Assembly: GCA_964503525.1 (NCBI GenBank)
Contig: CAZCZY010000071.1
Coordinates: forward strand, 1 to 15,521
Reading direction: 5' to 3'
DNA from: CAZCZY01 sp964503525
GTDB taxonomy: Bacteria > Patescibacteriota > JAUYIX01
DNA length: 15,521 nucleotides
The translations under genes were made by a program, and so were the position numbers. The number at the start of each line of letters is the position of its first letter. Within the stretch, counting starts at the first letter, position 1. Below the pieces are notes generated by a model. That model was not told where the DNA came from and made no database searches. It saw only the letters and a program-made list of their open reading frames with translations. Shown in pieces: positions 1 to 6,784 of this stretch.

Positions 1-22
1 AGGGGCGCGGCACCGCCTAGAT

Positions 23-51
23 TTGAAGTCGGCTTAGCGACACGGTAGGCT
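23..51 (+). promoter_or_regulatory. Candidate promoter of the tRNA gene
   Basis: A TTGAAG hexamer (23-28) is followed after 17 bp by TAGGCT (46-51), placing transcription start around 58, about 10 nt before the tRNA. The -35 box fits well, but the -10 matches the consensus only at its first two and last positions. The call rests on spacing and position. The rest of bases 1-67 shows no feature I can name. Confidence 0.4.
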
Positions 52-67
52 ACTCATGTTTTATTGT

Positions 68-141
68 GGGCGAGTGGTGAAGTGGTATCACGTCGGTCTC
101 CAAAACCGTCGTCGAAGGTTCGATTCCTTCCTCGCCTGCCA
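68..141 (+). tRNA. tRNA-Trp, anticodon CCA
   Basis: A full cloverleaf can be folded. The 7-bp acceptor stem pairs 68-74 (GGGCGAG) with 131-137 (CTCGCCT), including one G-U. The D stem is GTGA/TCAC and the anticodon loop is CTCCAAA, giving anticodon CCA for the Trp codon TGG. The T arm is GAAGG-TTCGATT-CCTTC. The discriminator base is G138 and the terminal CCA is encoded at 139-141. The first anticodon-stem pair (27-43) is T-T, so that stem has four good pairs, and the variable loop is only 4 nt. A small palindrome (CTACC-AA-GGTAG, 155-166) lies just downstream and might be a weak terminator. Confidence 0.93.
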
Positions 142-228
142 CAGCGTTAGGTTACTACCAAGGTAGCAATTTCACGCAGTGGTTCTGGTCGGTACATTTC
201 AGAGCGAAAGGAGGCTGCACTTTACTGG

Positions 229-276
229 ATGCAGTGGGTGAACTATCACATGGAGCCTCGTGTTAGCATTACGTAA
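229..276 (+). other. 15-codon mini-ORF with SD, directly abutting the next gene
   Basis: AAAGGAGG at 207-214 is the best ribosome-binding sequence in this area, but it is too far (62 nt) from the start at 277 to serve it. An ATG at 229 opens a 15-codon frame ending in TAA at 274-276, and the next codon is the ATG of the 151-residue gene in the same frame. A CTGCA/TGCAG inverted repeat (215-219 and 230-234) could fold over the mini-ORF start. It may be a leader ORF providing translational coupling, or a chance frame. The 14-nt SD spacing is longer than usual. Confidence 0.25.
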
Positions 277-732
277 ATGAAACGTATTCTTGTTTTTGTT
301 GGAGTATTGGCAGTAGCGGCTGGGGCAGTCACCGCCAGCTGGTTCTTACTGAGCGACCGCGATGCGGCAACGTCCGCCATTAGGGTGCCGGCTGTGTCGT
401 TAGAAAAGAGGTGCGTACTATTTGCTCCTACGGCTCCTGGGGCTTCGCTTTGGGGCTATAATGTTATAGCTGGGAGCTCTGATTGTAGTGCGGACTCTCA
501 GTATCTCGGGTACGACACAAATGGAGACGGACGCTGGTCGCCATTTACTGGTGATGCATTCAGACCTGGACTATGTCGCGTTGTTGGACAATCGCCGAGC
601 TCCGACACAACGATGTCTTACTACGAATGTACTAACGATTTCAAATGGGATTCCTGGCAAACGTTAGAGCCGCAAGGCGCACGCTGTCGCATTAGCAAGT
701 CGACAATTAACCAAGGTTGCGTTCCCTACTAG
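277..732 (+). CDS. Secreted or membrane-anchored protein, six cysteines, function unknown
   Basis: This gene encodes 151 residues. Residues 1-25 form a basic start plus one hydrophobic segment, either a signal peptide without an obvious cleavage site or an N-terminal anchor. The remainder should lie outside the membrane. It has six cysteines (46, 70, 100, 118, 137, 148), enough for three disulfides, and a DTNGDG stretch at 80-85 that resembles the first half of an EF-hand or dockerin calcium loop, although the usual acidic residue at loop position 12 is missing. I do not recognise the family. The start is fixed by the in-frame TAA immediately before the ATG; no SD lies at normal distance. The composition looks coding and the hydrophobic N-terminus is convincing, so I take it as a real gene. 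The frame stays open for another 55 codons after its TAG into the propeller fragment downstream. Confidence 0.7.
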   Translation: MKRILVFVGVLAVAAGAVTASWFLLSDRDAATSAIRVPAVSLEKRCVLFAPTAPGASLWGYNVIAGSSDCSADSQYLGYDTNGDGRWSPFTGDAFRPGLCRVVGQSPSSDTTMSYYECTNDFKWDSWQTLEPQGARCRISKSTINQGCVPY

Positions 733-768
733 GCGGGCCGGCTACAAGCTGAGCGCGTGATTGACTCG

Positions 769-900
769 CGCCATCAATCTTTTGCGCTTTCCATGGTATT
801 AGACGAACAACAGCGGTCGAACTTCGTTTGGACGGAGGGCTTATTTATGTATCCATTCAATCACTTTGATGTTCTGTTCTTGCACTGGCGCTGGTTATAA
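769..900 (+). pseudogene. Decayed C-terminal fragment of a beta-propeller gene (paralogue of the gene at 995)
   Basis: Bases 790-888 align without gaps to 2213-2311 of the intact propeller gene; by hand 78 of 99 bases match, and 23 of 33 residues, including NFVWTEG and the final HW. Weaker similarity reaches back to about 769. The fragment covers only the last propeller blade and ends in its own TAA (898-900). It has no start, SD or N-terminal part, and it cannot fold alone as a propeller. Substitutions fall largely at third codon positions, so it diverged while still under selection or was copied from a diverged paralogue. The frame happens to be the same as the upstream 151-residue gene, separated by that gene's TAG. 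A 19-bp repeat shared with the flank of the intact gene follows at 923. Confidence 0.8.
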
Positions 901-922
901 ATTTCTATGAAATTTGGACCTC

Positions 923-941
923 TTCCACGATGGCCTGCCAC
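923..941 (+). repeat. 19-bp direct repeat, copy 1
   Basis: The sequence TTCCACGATGGCCTGCCAC is identical to 2390-2408. It lies 22 bp after the stop of the propeller fragment, while the second copy lies 66 bp after the stop of the intact propeller gene. It therefore appears to be part of an ancestral duplicated unit of gene end plus flank. A short inverted repeat (CCTGC 934-938, GCAGG 949-953) begins inside this copy. The remainder of 901-994 holds no gene. Confidence 0.75.
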
Positions 942-994
942 GACAATTGCAGGAAGAGCGAAGTCAGTCCTCGAGTTTATGTTAAGCTTTGAAT

Positions 995-2323
995 ATGAAA
1001 AAAGCCCACTGGATTATTCTCCTGGTTGTCATTGCCGTAGTAGGAGTGGGTGCGCTAATCGCCGGTAGCATTTTTGTTTTTCTTAAAGATTTCATCGGCA
1101 AAAGCGCAACGGTTGCAGTGCCTCAGGTTGCGCATGGGCTTTATACTGCAGGTAACCGCCCAGGGGCAGATCGAATCAGCGCTAAATCACTCGGCGAAGA
1201 TTACTCTTCGCGATTTTCATTGGCTCTTACTGCCCAGAATAAACCGTGTGTCGTTTGGGAAGGAGGCTCCCAACCACAGCCCGAAATCCTTTTTGCTTGT
1301 TGGAATGGCACGGCCTACGTAGGTCTAAAAAATACAACGGGGTTCGACAATCTCAGTAATACCGCAGGTGAGAGCAGAAACGCGAGGCTACAGATTGATA
1401 GCAATGGCACGCCCTACGTAATTTGGGCCGAAGGTCCACAGATCCCGGTAATGGCAAAAATTTTACTCGTCCATTGGGATGGTACAAACTGGTCTGGTTT
1501 AGCCGGACCCGGTCCAGATGAAGTAAGCGCCACATACACGGCCAGCGACGCAGACATTGCCCTTAACCCTCAAACAAATCGACCGGGAATTGTTTGGGAT
1601 GGACTCAGTCCAGCTGGAGAGAAAGACGTTTTCTTTAAATATTGGAACGGGACCGCTTATATAGGGCTGACCGGAAGTGGTGCTGACAACATAAGCCAAA
1701 AGCCAGGGGACCCAGACTCCGAAGTCGACTTAGAGTATTCGCAATTGGGAAGGCCCAATGTGTCGTGGACAACTCTCCCGCAAACGAGCGCTGCCTCGGA
1801 AATATTATTCAGTAATTGGAATGGAACAAAGTGGCGCGGAAATATGAATTCTACGGGACCTGACAACGTCACTAATGATGCGGAAGGTAGCCAAATTTCA
1901 TCTCTCGCGCTGGATAGCTATGGTGCACCCGCAATTGCATGGTTATGGTACGACTTTAACGGCAACTCAAAAGTACAACTCCTGCACTGGAGCGGGAGTG
2001 CCTGGAGAGGGTACGCTAGAAATACCGCGGATACCTTTATTGGCAGCGAACCAAGTCTCAGAATTAATTCTGGAGGTCTTCCTTCACTAGCGTATAGTGG
2101 AGGATCGATTCCTGATACGGACATTTATTATGCGCAGTGGAATGGAAGTTTATGGGTTGGGTTGGCTGGACCTGCCCCAGAAAATATCAGTAACACCGCC
2201 GTCTCTAGCTCTACACCTTCCATAGTATTAGATACACAGCAACGACCGAACTTCGTTTGGACCGAGGGCTCAATGACGTATCCATCTAATCGCTTTGACA
2301 TTCTGTTCTCTCATTGGTTGTAG
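995..2323 (+). CDS. Membrane-anchored seven-bladed beta-propeller protein
   Basis: The protein has 442 residues from the ATG at 995; a TTG six bases upstream (989) is in frame but less likely. Residues 1-31 are a basic start and one transmembrane helix. After a short linker there are seven repeats of about 57 residues. Each runs from a PxxVW-type strand to a WNGTxWxGL turn and a GPDNIS-type loop. WNG-type turns occur near residues 103, 161, 218, 276, 332 and 383. The seventh blade stops at HWL, exactly where its WNG turn would begin, and the missing last strand (GLYTAGNRPGADRIS, near 48-62) lies at the N-terminus. That is the usual 'velcro' closure of a seven-bladed ring. The role is unknown; such domains commonly bind proteins or sugars on the cell surface. 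I see no catalytic motif. A -10-like TATGTT (978-983) lies 11 nt before the ATG and no SD is present. Confidence 0.82.
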   Translation: MKKAHWIILLVVIAVVGVGALIAGSIFVFLKDFIGKSATVAVPQVAHGLYTAGNRPGADRISAKSLGEDYSSRFSLALTAQNKPCVVWEGGSQPQPEILFACWNGTAYVGLKNTTGFDNLSNTAGESRNARLQIDSNGTPYVIWAEGPQIPVMAKILLVHWDGTNWSGLAGPGPDEVSATYTASDADIALNPQTNRPGIVWDGLSPAGEKDVFFKYWNGTAYIGLTGSGADNISQKPGDPDSEVDLEYSQLGRPNVSWTTLPQTSAASEILFSNWNGTKWRGNMNSTGPDNVTNDAEGSQISSLALDSYGAPAIAWLWYDFNGNSKVQLLHWSGSAWRGYARNTADTFIGSEPSLRINSGGLPSLAYSGGSIPDTDIYYAQWNGSLWVGLAGPAPENISNTAVSSSTPSIVLDTQQRPNFVWTEGSMTYPSNRFDILFSHWL

Positions 2324-2389
2324 AGGTGCGGCGGCCGGAATTAATTCATCGACGGCTGGGGGGGCACGCTTGGCTCGCAAGCGGATTTG

Positions 2390-2408
2390 TTCCACGATGG
2401 CCTGCCAC
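2390..2408 (+). repeat. 19-bp direct repeat, copy 2
   Basis: This copy is identical to 923-941 and lies 66 bp after the stop of the intact propeller gene. Between gene and repeat are a run of seven G (2358-2364) and a small hairpin, CGCTTG (2367-2372) with CAAGCG (2378-2383), which has no T-run and is a poor terminator. Its position behind both propeller copies suggests duplication of a unit of gene plus flank. Confidence 0.75.
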
Positions 2409-2426
2409 CCACATCCAACTAGCTGC

Positions 2427-2435
2427 TGCTAGAAT
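2427..2435 (+). promoter_or_regulatory. Extended -10 promoter, nearly leaderless
   Basis: TG-C-TAGAAT gives an extended -10 box (TG at 2427-2428, TAGAAT 2430-2435). The start codon follows after only 6 nt, so the transcript would begin at or next to the ATG at 2442. I see no matching -35 and no SD. Confidence 0.5.
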
Positions 2436-2441
2436 AGACTC

Positions 2442-2783
2442 ATGAAACAAATCGAAAGAATTACCGTAACTGAGCTGTCCGACATAGCCCAAAAAATGTA
2501 CGGGGATTTTGTAAAGGGCGTTGTTGATCTCAAAAAAAAGCTCTTGGTCGTAGATGCAGAAATGCATGTAGATTTGGAAAAGTTCTTATTAGAACATGGT
2601 TCTGTCCAAACAGATCTGTGGGGCATAAAGTTGTACCCAGCAAAATTCGGGAGCGAAGATTTTATCGTGTTCGACTCACAGATAAACATTCGGCCAAGCC
2701 AGCAGAACAAATCGCGATATGTTGAAGATGCAGAAATTAGAAAGCAAATTATTGCGCTGGTTTTTGAAAGCGTTACGCAATGA
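2442..2783 (+). CDS. DUF5674 family protein
   Basis: The 113-residue soluble protein matches my recollection of DUF5674, a small family frequent in Patescibacteria. Family-like features are the N-terminal TELSDIAQKMYGDFVKGVVD segment (10-29), the LLVVDAEMHVD stretch, DLWGIKLYP near 58, and FDSQINIRPSQQNKSR near 77-92 followed by VEDAEIR. Its molecular function is not known. The length is normal for the family and nothing looks truncated. The stop codon overlaps the next gene's start by 4 bp (ATGA), so the two are translationally coupled. Family assignment is from memory of sequence features. Confidence 0.8.
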   Translation: MKQIERITVTELSDIAQKMYGDFVKGVVDLKKKLLVVDAEMHVDLEKFLLEHGSVQTDLWGIKLYPAKFGSEDFIVFDSQINIRPSQQNKSRYVEDAEIRKQIIALVFESVTQ

Positions 2784-3118
2784 CCCCGTACACAGTCAAT
2801 CGTCAGCGCTGGTCAACGCTGAGCATCTTTGATCAGATGGGAAATATCTATAGCGAGGTAAGCCGGTCTTTTAAGGCGAAGCAAAACGAAAACAAAGACG
2901 AATGCTTACACGCGGTTGATCGTGCGATTGATTTATTTGATGCCACGATCGAGTCACTGGTTGAGCGGCAATCTCCGAGGGCCAAGGAAGTTCTGCGGGC
3001 AAAAGAGGAATTTCTTAATGCTATTAACGGTGCCGCTACAGTGGACGCGGTCACGAGCTTGGAGCGCTACTTTATGCATTTTGCGGTTGCAGCACGGCTG
3101 CGGCAAACGCGCGTTTAG
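2780..3118 (+). CDS. Small all-helical protein of a type seen in Patescibacteria, function unknown
   Basis: The 112-residue protein is predicted mainly helical, without signal peptide or membrane segment. It has a characteristic start (RWSTLSIFDQMGNIYSEVSR, 10-29), then HAVDRAIDLFDATIESL and a RAKEVLRAKEEFL helix, ending with an aromatic-rich helix (YFMHFAVAARL). I recall similar short proteins beside other small genes in this group, but know of no assigned function. It overlaps the DUF5674-like gene by 4 bp, so the two form one operon. Four-helix-bundle proteins of comparable length exist, but I do not claim that identity. The start is fixed by the ATGA overlap. Confidence 0.72.
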   Translation: MTPYTVNRQRWSTLSIFDQMGNIYSEVSRSFKAKQNENKDECLHAVDRAIDLFDATIESLVERQSPRAKEVLRAKEEFLNAINGAATVDAVTSLERYFMHFAVAARLRQTRV

Positions 3119-3141
3119 CTGAACGAAATCCAAAGGCGGTA

Positions 3142-3174
3142 TTGACTAACATTGCAAAGACCTATAGCCTAGGT
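3142..3174 (+). promoter_or_regulatory. Promoter with candidate CsoR operator over the -10 box
   Basis: TTGACT (3142-3147) is followed after 15 bp by TATAGC (3163-3168). An inverted repeat ACCTA-TAGCC-TAGGT (3160-3174) covers the -10 box, so a bound repressor would block RNA polymerase. Placement before a CsoR-type gene suggests autoregulation by copper. Known CsoR operators are inverted repeats, often GC-rich; this one is short, so the operator part is inference. The -35 box coincides with a possible TTG start at 3142, which argues that the gene really starts at the ATG at 3205. Confidence 0.45.
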
Positions 3175-3204
3175 ACCAGATTAACCTATCAATCTCAAAT
3201 CACC

Positions 3205-3486
3205 ATGAAACATGGCACAAAGCACCACGCATCCATCGACAGAAAGCAAACCATGAAACTGGCCAAACAGGCCCAGGGTACACTCGCGAAGGTCATCGAT
3301 ATGTTAGAGCAAACGGAGTATTGCCCTGACATCATTCAACAGGTTGATAGCGTTGGCGGATTTTTAAAAACGCTTAAGCGCGAACTATTAGCAGGTCATC
3401 TTGACGCGTGTGTCATGAAAAAAATGCACGAGAACAAACAACAAACCATCAAAGAGCTGATTAAAATTTACAATCTGTCTAACTAA
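3205..3486 (+). CDS. csoR: CsoR-family copper-sensing repressor
   Basis: The product is 93 residues from the ATG at 3205, a normal CsoR length, and all helical. CsoR-type repressors release DNA when Cu(I) binds. The three ligands of the family, Cys-His-Cys, are visible: the Cys in EYCPDI near residue 43 and the His and Cys of GHLDACV near 68 and 72, in the expected spacing. The N-terminus carries a basic, His-containing stretch (MKHGTKHH). An in-frame TTG at 3142 would add 21 residues with no family match and overlaps the likely promoter, so I prefer the ATG. The gene lies 5 bp before copA, matching the assigned role. Related formaldehyde or nickel sensors (FrmR, RcnR) lack this ligand set or genetic context. 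Confidence 0.85.
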   Translation: MKHGTKHHASIDRKQTMKLAKQAQGTLAKVIDMLEQTEYCPDIIQQVDSVGGFLKTLKRELLAGHLDACVMKKMHENKQQTIKELIKIYNLSN

Positions 3487-3491
3487 AACTG

Positions 3492-5762
3492 ATGGCAACC
3501 TACAAGGTCCATGGTATGCATTGCGCCTCGTGCGCGAGCATCATTGAGCGCAAACTCGGCAAACTTCCAGGCGTGAGCAGCGTTTCCGTTTCAACGGGAA
3601 TGGAAACTGTGCAGATCGATCATCCAAATGTCCCCCTCGAACAACTCAATAACACAATCAAGCCGCTTGGTTACCGTCTCGAGCCGGATGAGCCCGATGC
3701 GCTAGCAGCGGCGCCCAACACGGAGAAGCCCTCTAGCTCGCATGATCACGCGGACCAAGGCAACCTGAGCGCTCTTACAATGCATCTAAGAGTGTCAATC
3801 CCCATCATGCTCGTTAGTATCGTCGCTATGGTGTGGGATGTTGGCGCTAGCTTTGGCTGGTTTTCGGCCATGAACGACGTTACAAGCGAAGTGTTTCACC
3901 ACGTCCTGCCGATCCTCGCGACCTACATGCTTTTTGTAGTCGGTCAACCGTTTTTACTGGGAGTTTGGCGATTTGTTCGGTATGGGCAAGCAAATATGGA
4001 CACGCTTATCGGCATCGGTACGCTCGTTGCATTTCTCTACAGCCTTGTAATCTCGGCGTTTGCCGAGCAGTTGCGTCCATACCTCGATGTAGAAGTAATG
4101 TATTACGACGTTACCATCATCGTTATCGGTTTTATAACGCTGGGGAAATATCTTGAAGCGCGAGCTAAATCAAAAACAAGCGACGCGCTAAAGTCGCTCA
4201 TCTCTCTCCAAGCAAAATCCGCACTCGTCGAGCGTGATGGCAGCGAACGTCTTATTCCCCTGGCCGATGTCATTGTAGGCGATCTCATACACATAAAACC
4301 AGGCGCAAAAGTACCCGTTGACGGCACAGTGATGCGCGGAGAATCGTATCTAGACGAGTCAATGCTCACGGGCGAACCCATGCCCGTTGCAAAAATATTT
4401 GGTGATGCGGTCACCGGCGGTACCATCAACGGCGACGGATTTATTGTCATTAAAGCCACCGGCGTCGGTAAAGACAGCATGCTTGCTCACATTATTGATC
4501 TCGTTAAGTCAGCGCAAAGTAGCAAAGCACCCATTCAAAAAATGGCCGATCGCGTGTCGTCTGTTTTTGTTCCAGTCATTTTAGTTATTGCCGGAGTGAC
4601 CTTGGCGGCATGGTTAATTGTTGGTAGCCGTTTTTTGCCGTTCGACCAAGCGGTTGCTCTGGGGATCTCCAGTTTTGTGGGCGTACTCGTGATTGCGTGC
4701 CCTTGCGCATTGGGCCTCGCCACACCGACCGCAATTATTGTCGGTGTCGGCAAGGGGGCCCGTCACGGAATTTTGATCAAGAATGCGGCTGTACTGGAGC
4801 GGCTATCTAAAGTACGTGACATTGTTTTTGATAAAACCGGAACCATCACAGAAGGTCGACCACGCGTTGTTGATTTTATTAACGCCTCAAATCTTTCTGA
4901 CAAAGAAGTGCTGACACTTGCCGCAAGTCTTGAGAAATCATCAGAACATCCGCTGGCGCAAGCAGTTCTAGCTCTGGCAACCAAGCGCGAGGTTGCAACA
5001 CAGCCGGTCACAAAGTTTGCCGTGCAAAAGGGCAAAGGCGTGACGGGTGACATCAGCGGCAAAACATATTTTATAGGGAGCGATCGGTTTGTTCGGGAAA
5101 AATCCAAAGGTGTGCTCGATACTGAGTTACCCTCGTCTCACTCGTTAAAGTCTCTCACACCGATAGTGCTTGCGGACGACCAATCCATCCTCGCGTATTT
5201 TTTTATTGGCGACAGCATAAAGGAGAATGCTAAAAGAGCGGTCCGCGAACTCCATGCCGAAGGGGTTCGTACCCATATGGCTACCGGCGATCAGGAGCAG
5301 GCAGCTCAAGCAGTGGCTGCCGCCATCGGTATCGACACGTATCACGCGCGGATGCTTCCTGAGGACAAACAATTAGTCGTGCGCGAACTCAAGAAGAAAG
5401 GTGCGCTCGTCGCAGTGGCAGGCGATGGCGTCAATGATGCTCCCGCACTGGCCTCAGCTGATGTGGGTATCGCCATGGCCACGGGCACCGACGTTGCAAT
5501 CGAGACTGCCGACATTACACTACTGCACGGTGATATTAGTAAGATCTCGTTGGTGCTGCGGTTATCGCACCAAACTTTACGAGTGATCAAACAAAATCTT
5601 TTCTGGGCGTTTGCTTTTAATGTGATTGGTATTCCGCTAGCCGCCGGAGTTTTTTATGGCTGGGGGATTACGCTGAGCCCAGCCTTTGCTGGTGCAGCGA
5701 TGGCATTTTCTAGTGTGCTTGTAGTTAGTAATTCTTTACGTCTTAAACTTTCAAAGGCATGA
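3492..5762 (+). CDS. copA: Cu(I)-exporting P-type ATPase CopA
   Basis: This 756-residue P1B-1 ATPase uses ATP to move Cu(I) out of the cytoplasm. It has one N-terminal HMA domain (about 1-65) with the metal-binding GMHCASC at 8-14. Eight membrane segments are apparent. The actuator TGEP is at 293-296 and the transport site Cys-Pro-Cys at 403-405. DKTGT starts at 447 with phosphorylated Asp447, the His-Pro nucleotide-binding pair is at 486-487, and GDGVNDAP is at 644-651. The last two helices carry Asn710 (preceded by Phe where Tyr is usual), Met737 and Ser740/741, the Cu(I) ligand pattern. A short His-containing linker (SSSHDHAD) joins the HMA domain to the membrane part. No SD is visible. 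It starts 5 bp after csoR and overlaps the next gene by 4 bp, so the operon is tightly coupled. The protein is full length with no key residue missing. Confidence 0.95.
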   Translation: MATYKVHGMHCASCASIIERKLGKLPGVSSVSVSTGMETVQIDHPNVPLEQLNNTIKPLGYRLEPDEPDALAAAPNTEKPSSSHDHADQGNLSALTMHLRVSIPIMLVSIVAMVWDVGASFGWFSAMNDVTSEVFHHVLPILATYMLFVVGQPFLLGVWRFVRYGQANMDTLIGIGTLVAFLYSLVISAFAEQLRPYLDVEVMYYDVTIIVIGFITLGKYLEARAKSKTSDALKSLISLQAKSALVERDGSERLIPLADVIVGDLIHIKPGAKVPVDGTVMRGESYLDESMLTGEPMPVAKIFGDAVTGGTINGDGFIVIKATGVGKDSMLAHIIDLVKSAQSSKAPIQKMADRVSSVFVPVILVIAGVTLAAWLIVGSRFLPFDQAVALGISSFVGVLVIACPCALGLATPTAIIVGVGKGARHGILIKNAAVLERLSKVRDIVFDKTGTITEGRPRVVDFINASNLSDKEVLTLAASLEKSSEHPLAQAVLALATKREVATQPVTKFAVQKGKGVTGDISGKTYFIGSDRFVREKSKGVLDTELPSSHSLKSLTPIVLADDQSILAYFFIGDSIKENAKRAVRELHAEGVRTHMATGDQEQAAQAVAAAIGIDTYHARMLPEDKQLVVRELKKKGALVAVAGDGVNDAPALASADVGIAMATGTDVAIETADITLLHGDISKISLVLRLSHQTLRVIKQNLFWAFAFNVIGIPLAAGVFYGWGITLSPAFAGAAMAFSSVLVVSNSLRLKLSKA

Positions 5763-6781
5763 CCCTCAACCGCCAGAACGAATATTGTTTTTACGTCGCC
5801 GGCACCCACTGTGCGGCCTGCAAAGTTCTCATCGAGGATGTGTTGTCAGAGCAGCCTGGGGTGACTAAGGTCAGCGTCGATCTAGTGGCACAAAAAGTGA
5901 CGGTGCACGGTATGCTCGCAGATGACGCAATGACTGCGGCAGCGAGATGGACCACATTGCTTACGCCACACGGCTACAGTTTGTCCCTGACGGAACAAAA
6001 AAAACCAAAAGACTTAAAGACGCTTTGGTATGCCATCCCGCTGGGGCTGGTAATTCTCACGATCTTTTTTTGGTTGCAGCGATCGGGGATTGTCAATGTG
6101 GGGTTTACGGGTGAGCTAACGCCTTGGACCGCCGTGCTCATCGGTCTTATTGCGTCACTCTCAACGTGTCTCGCGGTAGTCGGTGGCCTTGTATTGTCAC
6201 TCTCGGCGAAAATTTCTAAAGACGTGTCGACGGTTCGTCCCTTTGGTTTTTTCCACGTCGGTCGACTGGCTGCATTTATGATTCTCGGCGGGGTGCTCGG
6301 AGCGGTGGGCGGCGTGATCTCTATCAACGGCCGTGTCACGGCAATTCTGGGTCTGCTTGTTGCCGTCGTCATGATAATTCTGGGAATCAACCTGCTGGAT
6401 ATATTTCATCGGGCGAGGCGGCTTCAATTTACGTTGCCACGGGGGCTCAGTCGCATCACCAAAATTGAAAAGGGATTCTTTGCGCCGTTTATTGTCGGTG
6501 TGGGTACATTTTTCTTGCCCTGTGGTTTTACGCAGGCGATGCAACTGGCGGCGCTCTCTAGCGGTTCGTTCTGGAAGGGGAGTCTCATTATGACCGGTTT
6601 TGCGATCGGCACGTTGCCAGTGCTGGCGGCATTATCGTTTGGTTCGTTCCGTTTTGCACAAACCCGCTATGCGCCATTATTTTTTAAGACTGCTGGTGTT
6701 GTCGTAATCGGACTGGGGATTTTTGCACTCCTTACAGGCCTCGCAGGACTTGGCATTATCCGTCCATTGTTTAGTATATAA
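5759..6781 (+). CDS. HMA domain fused to DsbD/TauE-SafE-like membrane protein (copper handling)
   Basis: The protein has 340 residues. Residues 8-75 are an HMA-like fold with GTHCAAC (Cys18, Cys21); Thr replaces the usual Met before the His. After one membrane segment near 91-107, the rest is a membrane domain of the sulfite exporter TauE/SafE or UreH/DsbD-like type (COG2836 group), with about six further helices. Two conserved-looking cysteines, Cys137 in STCLAVVGG and Cys255 in FFLPCGFTQ, resemble the paired cysteines of DsbD/CcdA membrane domains. Such proteins often accompany CopA and cupredoxins. The likely role is transfer of copper or electrons across the membrane for a copper protein, but the substrate is not shown by the sequence. 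ATGA overlap with copA and a 3-bp gap to the cupredoxin put it firmly in the operon. Confidence 0.85.
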   Translation: MTLNRQNEYCFYVAGTHCAACKVLIEDVLSEQPGVTKVSVDLVAQKVTVHGMLADDAMTAAARWTTLLTPHGYSLSLTEQKKPKDLKTLWYAIPLGLVILTIFFWLQRSGIVNVGFTGELTPWTAVLIGLIASLSTCLAVVGGLVLSLSAKISKDVSTVRPFGFFHVGRLAAFMILGGVLGAVGGVISINGRVTAILGLLVAVVMIILGINLLDIFHRARRLQFTLPRGLSRITKIEKGFFAPFIVGVGTFFLPCGFTQAMQLAALSSGSFWKGSLIMTGFAIGTLPVLAALSFGSFRFAQTRYAPLFFKTAGVVVIGLGIFALLTGLAGLGIIRPLFSI

Positions 6782-6784
6782 GCC

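Noticed and set aside
733..900. Stop-codon readthrough joining the 151-residue gene to the propeller fragment
   Set aside because: The frames are the same and open, but the fragment is only one propeller blade and the joined region has no protein-like continuity; coincidence is simpler.
68..941. tRNA-Trp as integration site of a mobile element
   Set aside because: Only 8 bases of the tRNA 3' end recur in the 19-bp repeats, and no integrase, long att duplicate or phage gene is present.
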